64,000 nt of DNA from NCBI GenBank assembly GCA_903844815.1, contig CAIMVD010000372.1, forward strand, positions 19,030 through 83,029, read 5' to 3'. Both the position numbers and the translations under genes were made by a program. Positions 17,684-27,718 of this stretch are shown here, one piece after another (within the stretch, counting starts at the first letter, position 1; the number at the start of each line of letters is the position of its first letter). The notes under the pieces are model-generated. The model had not been told where the DNA came from and searched no databases. It saw only the letters and a program-made list of their open reading frames with translations. This stretch comes from an uncultured Bacteroidota bacterium (GTDB taxonomy: Bacteria > Bacteroidota > Bacteroidia > Bacteroidales > VadinHA17).

Positions 17684-20600
17684 ATGAATCTTTTCATTAT
17701 CAGATTGAAATGCTGGTTGGTTATGTTGTTTTTAATGATAAGTTATTCATTGTCTGCAACTAATTATTTTTTAAGTAATTCTGCAGGAAATGATGCTTCC
17801 GATGGCAGGACGATAGCAACAGCGTGGAAGTCAATTTCAAAGGCAAATTCAAAAGTATTTTCTGCAGGAGATTCAATTTTTCTTAAAAGGGGAGATGTAT
17901 GGAGGGAATTATTAACTGTAACTACTTCAGGTACTTCTGCATCTTATATCTATTACGGCAGATTTGGAACAGGAGATAATCCTAAAATACTTGGTTCTGA
18001 AGTTGCTACATCATGGATTGATCAGGGAGGCAATGTGTGGAAATCAGCAAATACTTTTATAAATCCTGCTAATGTTGGTGAATACGGGACTGAAATATTT
18101 TTTGAAAACAATGATGGATCGGTTTCATGGGGAAGATATAGCACAACATTGTCAGGTGTTTACAACTGGAATTGGTCGTCGAATTATATCTATGTTTACA
18201 GCACTGAGAATCCCTCCACGAAATTTAAGTCGGTTGAGATCCCACAGAGATCCTCTATAATTGGACTGAACGACAAGAACTACATCCATATTGACGGGAT
18301 AGATCTATATTATTGCGGTATGTCGGGTGTCACTTATTCGGCATACCCGATGATAAAACTGACAGGATTAATAATTGAAAACTGTAAGATCGCCTATGTT
18401 TCTACAAAAAACTCGGAAGCAGGGTATGGAATAGATGCAACTTACTGCGATATGATAGTGAGGCATTGCGAGATCCACGATTGCGGGAGAAGGTCAATTT
18501 CACAGCACCTGTATGGTAACTATACTGCAACAAATATTCTTATAGAAGATAATTACTTCCACGACGGGTGGCATACAACAGGCCCCGACTTCAGCGTGGG
18601 GGCAAGCGGCACAACGGGAAGCATTGACGGGGTCATTGTTCGAAGGAACAAGTTCTACGATCCTCCAAACACTTCTGCATTCTCAGAACATATCTTCCTT
18701 CAGAATTATCTCTATTCATCCCTTCAGTCGCAGGTTAAAAATGTTTACATTTATTCAAATATCTTCATTTCCCCTTCGGCCAATTCCATCAATATGGAAG
18801 GTACTCAGAGCGTTTTTATTTACAATAATGTATTCTACAATCACAATATTTCCGGAAAGGCTGCCCACATATGGATAGACAACAACAACAGTTCGGTAAA
18901 GGTGAAAAACAATATATTTTACTCCACTTCAACCAGCGATATTGGCGGGACAGAACTATTTATGCGCACCGGGCAGAATCTGGCGAATGTGGATGCTAAT
19001 TACAACCTCTATTACAGGGTAAATAGCACCTTTAGAATTATCGATAAGGAAGGAATTGGATCTTTCAATATGACCCAGATTGCACTTGTAAGAAGCCAGC
19101 TCGGGCTTGAAAAAAACTCGCCTGTTCCTGCAAATCCGCTTTTTTTGTCAAGCACAGATTACCATGTCCAGGGTGGTTCTCCTGCCATTGCATCCGGTTT
19201 GGCCATCGATGCTGTTGTGTCAGATTTTGAGGGCAAGGCTTTTTCAAATCCGCCAAATATCGGATGCTATGCAATTCCGGTTGGTACGGCAGAATTGGTC
19301 TATATAAGTTCTTCTGTTGAGAATGCATCTCCTTCGGTGCTTGAGATATCATTCAGTTCATTTCTTGCCGTTCCGGCACCTCCAGCCTCTGCATTCACAG
19401 TACTCGTAAATGGAATTGCCCGAATTGTTAGTCTTGTCTCTATCTCCGGAACCAAGGTACAACTAACGCTACCGGGTCCTGTTGTATATAATGATGTAAT
19501 AACAGTAGCTTATGCCAAGCCTGCCACAAATCCTTTACTGAGCACTTCGGGCCAGCAGGCAGCCTCATTTGCTGCCAAAACAGTTTCAAATAATGTAAGT
19601 CTGGTTGTTGTTTCGATTCCGGTTTATTTCAGTTCTTCTGTCGATAACAGTAACCCTTCTATCCTCGCAATGACTTACGACAACACCCTTGTGAGCCCTG
19701 CACCTGCTTCTTCAGCATTTTATGTTACTGTGAATTCTGTACAGAGGCCTGTAAGCCTTGTTACCATAGCCGGATCCAGGGTTCTTCTTACACTGGTAAC
19801 ACCAGTTGCTAAAGGCGATGTTATTAAGGTATCTTATACCAAACCATCCTTAAATCCTCTGCGGACTGCTTCAGGCGGACAAGCTGTTAGTATAAGTGCT
19901 ATGCCGGTCAGCAACAATGTTGGAACGGTTAATATTCCGCCGGTTATCAAAATAAATTATAAGAAGAACGTTTTTTCAGGTTTCATCGAACGCCTCGATG
20001 CATCGGGAACAACTGATCAAAATAATGATAATCTAACTTTTTACTGGATTGTCCCTTCAACAGTATCTGTTTCATCAAGAAGCAGTTCAGTTCTCAGTTT
20101 CCTGGCTCCAATTGTAAAAGCCCCGGAAACTTTTGAATTTACCCTCAATGTTTCCGATGGGAAGTCTGTTCAGTCAGTGAGTGTTGAAGTTCTCATTCAG
20201 CCCTACCAGCCTGAACTTGGTGTGCTTCCGGTAATGAGTATGGAATCTGATGGGTATATTGAATCTGACAACCCCGCCAATGTTCTGGATGGAAATCAGG
20301 GAACATGGTGGTCTTCGCAGGGAGAGGATCACTGGCTGGTTACAAGTCTGTCCAATCCAAGCCAGATAAGTTATGTCCTTTTGTCCTTTCCTGAAAGCCC
20401 TGTAGATTCATATCATTTTGATATCTACGCTTCGACTGATGACATCAGTTGGGATCCCGTATTAATAAATGCAGTTTCCTGCGCGTTTTCAGGTGATTAC
20501 CAGGTTTTTGAGTTTCCCTTAGCGCAGCGTGAGACACCCTATTCATACGTCAAGCTTTTAGTTCATGGTAACGCTGGCTCTGATATGAACTATGTTTCAG

Positions 20601-20905
20601 AATTCAGGACATTCGGGATTCAGCAGATTCCTGATGAAGCAAAAGGCATTAAGATGACTCTGTTTCCGAATCCGGCTAATAATTACTTCAGGTTACTGCT
20701 TTCTGAAGAGCCTCCTGTGCCTTACCTTATAAAAATAATTAACATGAACGGGGTTGTGGTATATGAAAAAACAGTGGAGACAACTGAAACTTATATCTAC
20801 TTGCCCGTAAGTCTCAGGTCGGGAGCTTATATAGTAGAGTTATTTTCAGGAAAAACCCTGGTGGTGAAGAACCGGCTGATTATCCATGAGCTTAGGTCAA
20901 AATAA
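17684..20905 (+). CDS. T9SS-secreted beta-helix / SwmB / discoidin-like surface protein
   Basis: I start at the ATG at 17684 (MNLFIIRLKCWLVMLFLMISYSLSA), a clear signal peptide; the track start adds 28 residues. The 1073-residue product has these domains in order: beta-helix (about 26-535), two SwmB-type repeats (537-748, ending in the typical TVAYAKP..NPL..SGQ..V.NN), a PKD-like domain (about 750-845, LDASGTTDQNNDNLTFYW), an F5/8 type C discoidin-like domain (about 849-985, ANVLDGNQGTWWSS), and a T9SS type A sorting domain (about 990-1073, LFPNPANNYF). It should be displayed on the cell surface. The beta-helix is highly similar to that of the next gene and clearly related to the protein at 7047. 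Binding to or cutting of the EPS is inference. Confidence 0.85.
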   Translation: MNLFIIRLKCWLVMLFLMISYSLSATNYFLSNSAGNDASDGRTIATAWKSISKANSKVFSAGDSIFLKRGDVWRELLTVTTSGTSASYIYYGRFGTGDNPKILGSEVATSWIDQGGNVWKSANTFINPANVGEYGTEIFFENNDGSVSWGRYSTTLSGVYNWNWSSNYIYVYSTENPSTKFKSVEIPQRSSIIGLNDKNYIHIDGIDLYYCGMSGVTYSAYPMIKLTGLIIENCKIAYVSTKNSEAGYGIDATYCDMIVRHCEIHDCGRRSISQHLYGNYTATNILIEDNYFHDGWHTTGPDFSVGASGTTGSIDGVIVRRNKFYDPPNTSAFSEHIFLQNYLYSSLQSQVKNVYIYSNIFISPSANSINMEGTQSVFIYNNVFYNHNISGKAAHIWIDNNNSSVKVKNNIFYSTSTSDIGGTELFMRTGQNLANVDANYNLYYRVNSTFRIIDKEGIGSFNMTQIALVRSQLGLEKNSPVPANPLFLSSTDYHVQGGSPAIASGLAIDAVVSDFEGKAFSNPPNIGCYAIPVGTAELVYISSSVENASPSVLEISFSSFLAVPAPPASAFTVLVNGIARIVSLVSISGTKVQLTLPGPVVYNDVITVAYAKPATNPLLSTSGQQAASFAAKTVSNNVSLVVVSIPVYFSSSVDNSNPSILAMTYDNTLVSPAPASSAFYVTVNSVQRPVSLVTIAGSRVLLTLVTPVAKGDVIKVSYTKPSLNPLRTASGGQAVSISAMPVSNNVGTVNIPPVIKINYKKNVFSGFIERLDASGTTDQNNDNLTFYWIVPSTVSVSSRSSSVLSFLAPIVKAPETFEFTLNVSDGKSVQSVSVEVLIQPYQPELGVLPVMSMESDGYIESDNPANVLDGNQGTWWSSQGEDHWLVTSLSNPSQISYVLLSFPESPVDSYHFDIYASTDDISWDPVLINAVSCAFSGDYQVFEFPLAQRETPYSYVKLLVHGNAGSDMNYVSEFRTFGIQQIPDEAKGIKMTLFPNPANNYFRLLLSEEPPVPYLIKIINMNGVVVYEKTVETTETYIYLPVSLRSGAYIVELFSGKTLVVKNRLIIHELRSK

Positions 20906-21019
20906 AGCCCTATTCACCGCGAGAAAGTCTTAATAGTTGATTATCTCTTGATTTTCCCCCGGGACCCGGCATACTATTATCCTTCAAATTCTGTTATATC
21001 ATCGTATAATTTTTTTTTG

Positions 21020-21027
21020 TATCTTTA
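21020..21027 (+). promoter_or_regulatory. Candidate -7 element of the giant surface protein gene
   Basis: TATCTTTA is one base off TAnnTTTG and lies 25 bases before the ATG at 21053. The leader from about 20980 aligns with the leader of the paralog at 17684 (both have a TTTGTATC core and ATCTAAAAAT just before the start), so the duplication included the promoter region. No clear -33 element is visible. Confidence 0.35.
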
Positions 21028-21052
21028 TAAAAATCTAAAAATTAATTTTCTA

Positions 21053-24000
21053 ATGGTCAGACTAAAAATCTGGTTTGTTCTCTTGTTTTTTCTGATAAGT
21101 TATTCAGCATCTGCAACTAATTATTATGTTAGCAATTCTGCCGGAAATGATTCTTCAGATGGAAAGACTCAGGCCACTGCCTGGAAAACTATATCTAAGG
21201 TAAATTCAAAGACATTTGTTACAGGCGATTCAGTCTTTTTAATGAGGGGGGATCTCTGGCGGGAATTATTAACTGTTTCCACTTCAGGCACTGCAGCGTC
21301 TTATATGTATTTTGGAGGTTACGGTACTGGTAATAATCCTAAAATGCTGGGATCTTCAGTTTCAGCATCATGGACCGACCAGGGTGGAAATGTTTGGAAA
21401 TCATCTTCCACATTTACAAATCCTGCCAATGTGGGCGATTTCGGAACTGAGATTTTTTTTGAAAACAACGATGGAACGGTTTCATGGGGTGTCAACAGCA
21501 CTACACTCTCAAATATATACAACTGGTATTGGTCAGGAAGTTATATCTATATTTACAGTACCCAGAATCCTGCAACTGCTTTTAAGTCAGTAGAGATCCC
21601 TCAAAGGGCCTCAATAATTAACCTTAATGATAAGAACTATCTCCATTTTAACGGGATAGATCTTTTTTACTGCGGAATGTCGGCTATTACTTATAAAACA
21701 TATCCGATGATCAAGCTGACTGGTTTGATTGTTGAATATGCCAAAATAGCCTATGTCTCTACTAAAAATTCAGAAGCAGGTTATGGTATAGATGCCACAT
21801 ATTGCGATATGATTGTCAGACACTGCGAAATTCATGATTGTGGCAGGAGATCCATTTCGCACCATCTCTATGGAAATTATACTGCAACTAATATACTCAT
21901 AGAGGATAATTATTTCCATGATGGCTGGCATACTACAGGCCCTGATTTCAGCGTGGGTGCAAGTGGTACAACCGGGAGCATCGACGGGGTAATTGTTCGC
22001 AGGAACAAGTTCTACGATCCACCGAACAGTACTGCGTTTTCCGAGCATATTTTTATTCAGAATTATCTCTATTCATCGCTACAGTCTCAAGTGAAGAATC
22101 TTTATATTTATTCGAATATTTTCATTTCCCCTTCCGCCAATGCTATTAATATGGAGGGTTCTCAAAGCGTATTCATTTACAATAATGTCTTTTATAATCA
22201 TAACGTTTCCGGAAAATCTGCCCACGTTTGGTGCGATAACAACAACGCTGCAATAAAGGTTAAGAATAACATTTTTTATTCTACCACTACCAACGATATA
22301 GGCGGGACTGAATTATTTATGCGCTCAGGCCAGTCCATAGCCAACGTCGATGCTGATTTCAATTTGTATTACAGGGTTAATAACACTGTCAGAATAATCG
22401 ACAAGGAAGGTACAGGGTCATTCAACATGACCCAGATTGCTCAGGTAAGAACCCAGCTGGGGCTTGAAAAAAATTCGCCTACACCTGCCAATCCAAATTT
22501 TGTGTCGACCAGTGATTTTCATGTTCAGAGCGGTTCGCCTGCCATTGGTAAAGGCTTGGCAATTGATGTGGTAGTAACTGATTTCGAAGGAAGACCCTTT
22601 AACAATCCGCCTAATATCGGATGTTATGCGAATCCAACAACTACTACTGAACTTACTTACATCAGTTCTTCAGTTGAGAATTCTGCTCCTTCTATCCTGA
22701 ATATCAATTTCAACCTGGCACTTGCCAGTGTTCTGCCTGTTACATCTGACTTTACTGTAATGGTTAATTCCGTTGCAAGAGCCGTAAGTCTGGTTGGTAT
22801 TTCCGGTACAAAGGTCCTGTTATCACTTTCAAGCCCTGTTGTTTATGGTGATAAAATAACAGTAGCCTATACCAAACCGGTATCAAATCCTTTGCAGTCC
22901 ACAACCGGAAAACTGGCAATCTCATTTACTGCGCAGACTGTAACTAACAATGTTCTTCAGATAGCTCCTTCAGTTCCGGTTTATACAGGCGCTGTGATTC
23001 AGAACGCTACTCCTTCGGTATTGGAGATGAATTACAGCCTTGCACTTGCCAATATTTTACCTGCAGCTTCATCCTTTACAGCTATCGTGAATTCTGCGTC
23101 GAGAAGCGTAGTGTCCTTAACAATATCCGGGACCAGGGTACTATTGAATCTTTCATCCCCTGTTGTTTATGGCGATATTGTTACAATATCATATACCCAG
23201 CCAGCTGCTAATCCCCTTCAGATAGCCTCAGGAGGCAAGGCGGCAAGTATCAGCGTGCAACCTGTGACAAACAATGTCGGGGCTCCGGTGCCGGTATATG
23301 TGAGCTCGGTGGTTGAGGATGCTGATCCTGGCACTCTGGCTCTTACTTATGACCTTACACTCGCTGCCATATTACCCGGTACATCGGCATTTGCTGTTAC
23401 TGTTAATTCTGTCTCGAGAGGAGTTAGTTCAGTTTCGGTTTCAGGCACAAGGGTTTTGCTAACACTTTCTGCACCTGTTGCTTATGGGGATTTAATAACT
23501 GTTGCCTACACACAGCCCGTCTCCAGTCCGCTTCAGACAGCTGCCGGTGCAAAGGCGGCAACTATGACAGCAAGGACGGTTACAAATAACCTTCTTCCTC
23601 CTGTCCCGGTTTTTGCCGGTTCAGTTATAGAGAATATTACACCCGATGTCCTTACGATTACTTACGACATGACATTGGCCAATATCATACCTGGTTCTGC
23701 TGCATTTTCTGTGGTTGTGAATTCCGTGACAAGAGGTATCACGACGGTAATTGTATCAGGCACTGATGTAGTGCTAACCCTTTCATCACCGGTTGTATTC
23801 GGTGATATTGTGACTGTTTCGTATACTCAGCCTTCTGCCAATCAGCTTCAGACACCTGGCGGGTTACTGGCTGAAACTATCGCACCACAGACGGTGAGCA
23901 ATAGTGTCGCCGAAATTCCTGCATATTTAAGTTCATCAGTAGAAAATTTCGCACCTTCTATACTGATAATGAATTACAACCTTTCTTTAGCAAACATTCA

Positions 24001-27000
24001 GTCAGTACCTGAGTCCTTTGCTGTTACGGTGAATTCTGTAACAAGAATCGTCAATTCGGTTTCAATATCAGGTACTTCAGTTTTACTCACTCTCTCGTCA
24101 CCTGTTGCCCAAGGTGATATTGTTACTGTATCTTATACTCAACCAGCATCTAATCAAATTCAGACTACAGATGGTGGAATGGCAGTATCTATCGGCAGTC
24201 AGCCGGTTCTTAATAACGTTGGCGTTGTTATTCCAGTTTACGTGAGCTCAGTGATTGCGAATTCTGCACCCTCAGCTCTTTCTATGACTTACAGTCTTGC
24301 ACTGGACAATACTTCTGTGCCGGATCCGTCTTCATTTACAGTAAGGGTCAATTCATTATTAGTGGTCGTTTCCTCAGTATCAGTATCAGGTACACGGGTT
24401 ACATTAAATCTTTCCGCGCCTGTAATTTCCGGTAATATAGTAACCGTTGCTTATACCCAGCCTGCCTCTAATCCCCTTCAAACTGCTTTGGGCGGGATTG
24501 CCGGGAATTTAAGTGCACAGAATGTAACCAACCAGGTGCTTGCCATTCCTGTTTATGTGAGTTCGGTTATTGAAAATTCAGCTCCATCTTCTCTTGTCAT
24601 GACATACAGCCTGGCGTTATCCAGCAGATCCAGGCCTGCAGCGTCTTCTTTTTCCGTGATGGTTAATTCAATAGCCAGGACAGTAACTTCAGTTTCATTA
24701 TCCGGAACAAAAGTCACCCTAAGGCTTTCAGCGGCAGTTTTTTCGGGGGATATAGTTACAGTATCATATACTCCTCCTGCCAGCAATCCGCTTCAAACAA
24801 CTTCTGGAGTAAAAGCCGTATCAATCAGCGAACAGCCTGTTACAAATAATGTAATTCCTTTGCCTGTTTATACCAGCTCTTCAATTGAAAATACTGCTCC
24901 GTCAATACTTGTTATGAATTACAGCTTGCCATTGACAAATATTATTTCTTCCATAAGCGCTTTCAAAGTAGTAGTCAACTCTGTTTCACGAACTATCAGT
25001 TCAGTTTCAATTTCCGGAACGAAAGTTTTACTGAATTTATTAACACCAGTAGAATTTGGGAATACTGTAACAGTATCCTATACCAAGCCTGCAAATAACC
25101 CTCTCCAGACAACCGCAGGAGGTCAGGCTGTAACTCTTGCCGCACAGCAGGTTACGAATAATGTAGCTGCACTGCCGGTTTTTGTGAGTGCCGCTGTAGA
25201 GAATGCAAATCCTTCTGTGCTTTCAATGACCTATAATCTGGCACTAGCCAATATTGTCCCTGCAAATTCTTCATTTTCAGTGATTGTTAATACTGTGGCA
25301 AGGAATGTTTCTTCAATTTCCATTTCAGGTACAAAAGTGCTTTTGACGCTATCATCTCCCTTGGTTTCCGGCGATGTTGTCACAGTTGCATATACGCTGC
25401 CTGCTGCCAACCCAATTCAGACAGCGGCAGGTGGGAATGCGGTTACTCTCAGCGCTCAGCCGGTTACCAATAATGTTGCTGCAGTTCCGGTTTATATGAG
25501 TTCTCTTGTTGAGAATGCTACACCATCACTAATTACTTTGACATATAGTTTGACATTGACAAGTAGTGTTCCTGGTCCAACTGCTTTCACAGTAATGGTA
25601 AACTCTGTTTCCAGGACCGTGACTTCTGTAGCCGTCTCCGGTACAAAGGTTTTACTTACGCTTGCAAGCCAGGTGGCAAGTGGCAACACTGTGACAGTGG
25701 CTTATGCCAAACCTGCTTTAAATCCTCTTCAAACAGCCGCCGGTGGGCAGGCAGCAGCGTTGGCTGCACAACCAGTTACAAATAATGTGAGTGCCGTAGT
25801 TCCATTATATTTATCGTCAGTTGTTGAGAATATTGCTCCTTCAGTACTAAAGATGACTTACAGCACTTCGCTTGCCAACATTGTCCCAACTACATCTGCA
25901 TTTAGAGTAACAGTAAATACCGTTGTTCGAACGGTTTCATCAGTTTCATTATCCGGTACCAATGTTCTGCTTACCCTTTCGACCCCGGTTATTTATGGCA
26001 ATATTGTAACTGTGTCGTATACGATTCCGGCTTCAAATCAGCTTCAGACACCCGCCGGCGTGGTGGCTGCATCAATAGTAGCTCAGCCTGTAACAAATAA
26101 TGTTATTGCAATTGTTCCTGTTTATCTCAGTTCAGTTATTGAGAATGCTTCTCCTGCAAATCTTGCGCTTACTTATAATAATACGCTTGCGGGTATTGCC
26201 CCCGGGCCAGCTGCATTTGCAGTAACAGTAAATGCCCAGGCCAGAACTGTATCTTCAGTTGCTGTTTCGGGGTTCAGAGTTATTCTTACTCTCGCGACAC
26301 CAGTTGTATATGGAGATATTGTTATGGTATCTTATACAAAACCTGCCGTAAATCCACTGCAGACAACATCAGGAGGGCAGGCAATAAATTTATCACCACA
26401 GCCGGTAACAAATAATGTGAGACCTCTTATACCAGGTTATGTGAGCTCTGTTATTGAGAATGCTGAACCTGCTGTTCTTTTAATGACATATAACCTCAGT
26501 CTGGCAAATGTAATACCAGCTTCTTCGGCATTTACGGTTACTGTTAATTCGGTACCAATAAATGTGGTTACGGTTGTCATAGCAGGTGGGAAAGTGAGGC
26601 TAACCCTCGAAAGTGCAATCGTTAATGGAGATATTGTTACAGTTGCCTATACCAAGCCTTCTGCAAATCCATTACAGTCATCATCGACAGGTCAGGCAGT
26701 AAGCCTTAGCGCACAGATTGTCGTAAATAATGTTGGTAAAGTTAATAGTCCTCCGGTAGTTGTGATTTATAATGAGGAGAGTGTTTATTCCGGTTTCATT
26801 AGTGGGCTCGATGCTTCCGGAACCTATGACCAGAATAATGATAATCTTACTTTCAATTGGGTAGTTCCTTCAACAATACCGGTATCATCGGCAACCAGTT
26901 CCAAAATCCGTTTCCTTGCCCCGAAGGTGACGGCTTCCGAGATAGTTCAGTTTACTCTTAATGTGTCTGATGGCAAGGCAACTCAGTCAAAGACAGTGGA

Positions 27001-27718
27001 CATTGAGATTCAGCCATACGAACCACAATTAAGCGCTATTCCGGTATTAAGAATGGAATCAGATGGTTACCTCGGGAACGACAATCCGGGAAATGTTCTG
27101 GATGGCGATCAGGCTACGTGGTGGTCGTCCCATGGAGATAATCATTGGATTGTTACAGCCTTGGGCAAACCAAGCCTTATAACATATATACAGCTCACAT
27201 TTCCTGTTTCGCCTCTTACTTCGTACTATTTTGATATCTATGCATCGACTGATGATGTAAACTGGGAACCAATACTTATAAATGCGGCTTCATGTTCGTT
27301 TTCGGGTGATCCGCAGGTTTTTGAGTTCCCTGTTTCGGCCCGTCAGACAAATTATTCATATGTAAAGTTGCTGGTTCACGGAGGTTCAACCGATGACATG
27401 AACTATATTTCGGAATTCAGGACATTCGGAGTTCCACAGATTACTGCTATTGTAACAAGTGTGGAAATGACCATTTTCCCGAATCCTGCTAACGATTATT
27501 TCAGGATCCTCCTTTCTGAAGAGCCACCTGTGCCTTACCTTATTAAAATCATAAGTATGAACGGCACTGAGATATATCAGAAAACTCTTGATACAGCTGA
27601 AACCTATGTTAACTTACCGGTCAGCATCCGATCAGGAGCATACATTGTACAACTTAGTTACGGAAATATGATACTGGCAGTTAGCAGACTGGTGATTCAT
27701 GAATTAAGAAGCCGTTAA
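21053..27718 (+). CDS. Giant T9SS-secreted beta-helix protein with 13 SwmB repeats
   Basis: This 2221-residue paralog of the preceding gene has a signal peptide (MVRLKIWFVLLFFLISYSASA), a beta-helix (about 22-532), thirteen SwmB-type repeats of about 105 residues (533-1896), a PKD-like domain (about 1897-1995), an F5/8C discoidin-like domain (about 1997-2135) and a T9SS type A sorting domain (about 2138-2221, IFPNPANDYF). The extra length over the paralog is almost entirely the eleven added repeats. The track starts at 20948; I use the first in-frame ATG before the signal peptide, because the codon aligned with the paralog's ATG is ATT here. It should be a long surface stalk with a helix head. 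The stop overlaps that of the convergent sugar transferase by 4 bases. Confidence 0.85.
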   Translation: MVRLKIWFVLLFFLISYSASATNYYVSNSAGNDSSDGKTQATAWKTISKVNSKTFVTGDSVFLMRGDLWRELLTVSTSGTAASYMYFGGYGTGNNPKMLGSSVSASWTDQGGNVWKSSSTFTNPANVGDFGTEIFFENNDGTVSWGVNSTTLSNIYNWYWSGSYIYIYSTQNPATAFKSVEIPQRASIINLNDKNYLHFNGIDLFYCGMSAITYKTYPMIKLTGLIVEYAKIAYVSTKNSEAGYGIDATYCDMIVRHCEIHDCGRRSISHHLYGNYTATNILIEDNYFHDGWHTTGPDFSVGASGTTGSIDGVIVRRNKFYDPPNSTAFSEHIFIQNYLYSSLQSQVKNLYIYSNIFISPSANAINMEGSQSVFIYNNVFYNHNVSGKSAHVWCDNNNAAIKVKNNIFYSTTTNDIGGTELFMRSGQSIANVDADFNLYYRVNNTVRIIDKEGTGSFNMTQIAQVRTQLGLEKNSPTPANPNFVSTSDFHVQSGSPAIGKGLAIDVVVTDFEGRPFNNPPNIGCYANPTTTTELTYISSSVENSAPSILNINFNLALASVLPVTSDFTVMVNSVARAVSLVGISGTKVLLSLSSPVVYGDKITVAYTKPVSNPLQSTTGKLAISFTAQTVTNNVLQIAPSVPVYTGAVIQNATPSVLEMNYSLALANILPAASSFTAIVNSASRSVVSLTISGTRVLLNLSSPVVYGDIVTISYTQPAANPLQIASGGKAASISVQPVTNNVGAPVPVYVSSVVEDADPGTLALTYDLTLAAILPGTSAFAVTVNSVSRGVSSVSVSGTRVLLTLSAPVAYGDLITVAYTQPVSSPLQTAAGAKAATMTARTVTNNLLPPVPVFAGSVIENITPDVLTITYDMTLANIIPGSAAFSVVVNSVTRGITTVIVSGTDVVLTLSSPVVFGDIVTVSYTQPSANQLQTPGGLLAETIAPQTVSNSVAEIPAYLSSSVENFAPSILIMNYNLSLANIQSVPESFAVTVNSVTRIVNSVSISGTSVLLTLSSPVAQGDIVTVSYTQPASNQIQTTDGGMAVSIGSQPVLNNVGVVIPVYVSSVIANSAPSALSMTYSLALDNTSVPDPSSFTVRVNSLLVVVSSVSVSGTRVTLNLSAPVISGNIVTVAYTQPASNPLQTALGGIAGNLSAQNVTNQVLAIPVYVSSVIENSAPSSLVMTYSLALSSRSRPAASSFSVMVNSIARTVTSVSLSGTKVTLRLSAAVFSGDIVTVSYTPPASNPLQTTSGVKAVSISEQPVTNNVIPLPVYTSSSIENTAPSILVMNYSLPLTNIISSISAFKVVVNSVSRTISSVSISGTKVLLNLLTPVEFGNTVTVSYTKPANNPLQTTAGGQAVTLAAQQVTNNVAALPVFVSAAVENANPSVLSMTYNLALANIVPANSSFSVIVNTVARNVSSISISGTKVLLTLSSPLVSGDVVTVAYTLPAANPIQTAAGGNAVTLSAQPVTNNVAAVPVYMSSLVENATPSLITLTYSLTLTSSVPGPTAFTVMVNSVSRTVTSVAVSGTKVLLTLASQVASGNTVTVAYAKPALNPLQTAAGGQAAALAAQPVTNNVSAVVPLYLSSVVENIAPSVLKMTYSTSLANIVPTTSAFRVTVNTVVRTVSSVSLSGTNVLLTLSTPVIYGNIVTVSYTIPASNQLQTPAGVVAASIVAQPVTNNVIAIVPVYLSSVIENASPANLALTYNNTLAGIAPGPAAFAVTVNAQARTVSSVAVSGFRVILTLATPVVYGDIVMVSYTKPAVNPLQTTSGGQAINLSPQPVTNNVRPLIPGYVSSVIENAEPAVLLMTYNLSLANVIPASSAFTVTVNSVPINVVTVVIAGGKVRLTLESAIVNGDIVTVAYTKPSANPLQSSSTGQAVSLSAQIVVNNVGKVNSPPVVVIYNEESVYSGFISGLDASGTYDQNNDNLTFNWVVPSTIPVSSATSSKIRFLAPKVTASEIVQFTLNVSDGKATQSKTVDIEIQPYEPQLSAIPVLRMESDGYLGNDNPGNVLDGDQATWWSSHGDNHWIVTALGKPSLITYIQLTFPVSPLTSYYFDIYASTDDVNWEPILINAASCSFSGDPQVFEFPVSARQTNYSYVKLLVHGGSTDDMNYISEFRTFGVPQITAIVTSVEMTIFPNPANDYFRILLSEEPPVPYLIKIISMNGTEIYQKTLDTAETYVNLPVSIRSGAYIVQLSYGNMILAVSRLVIHELRSR
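22649..26740 (+). repeat. Thirteen tandem SwmB-type coding repeats
   Basis: Thirteen units of roughly 312-318 bases encode Ig-like SwmB repeats. The unit consensus runs from PVYVSSVIENAxPSVLxMTYxLxLAN through FxVxVNSVxRxVSSVSxSGTKVLLTLSSPV and GDIVTVSYTQPAxNPLQT to GGxAVSLxAQPVTNNV. The paralog at 17684 has only two (19292-19927). Units differ at many positions, mostly conservative, so expansion is not very recent. Confidence 0.88.
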
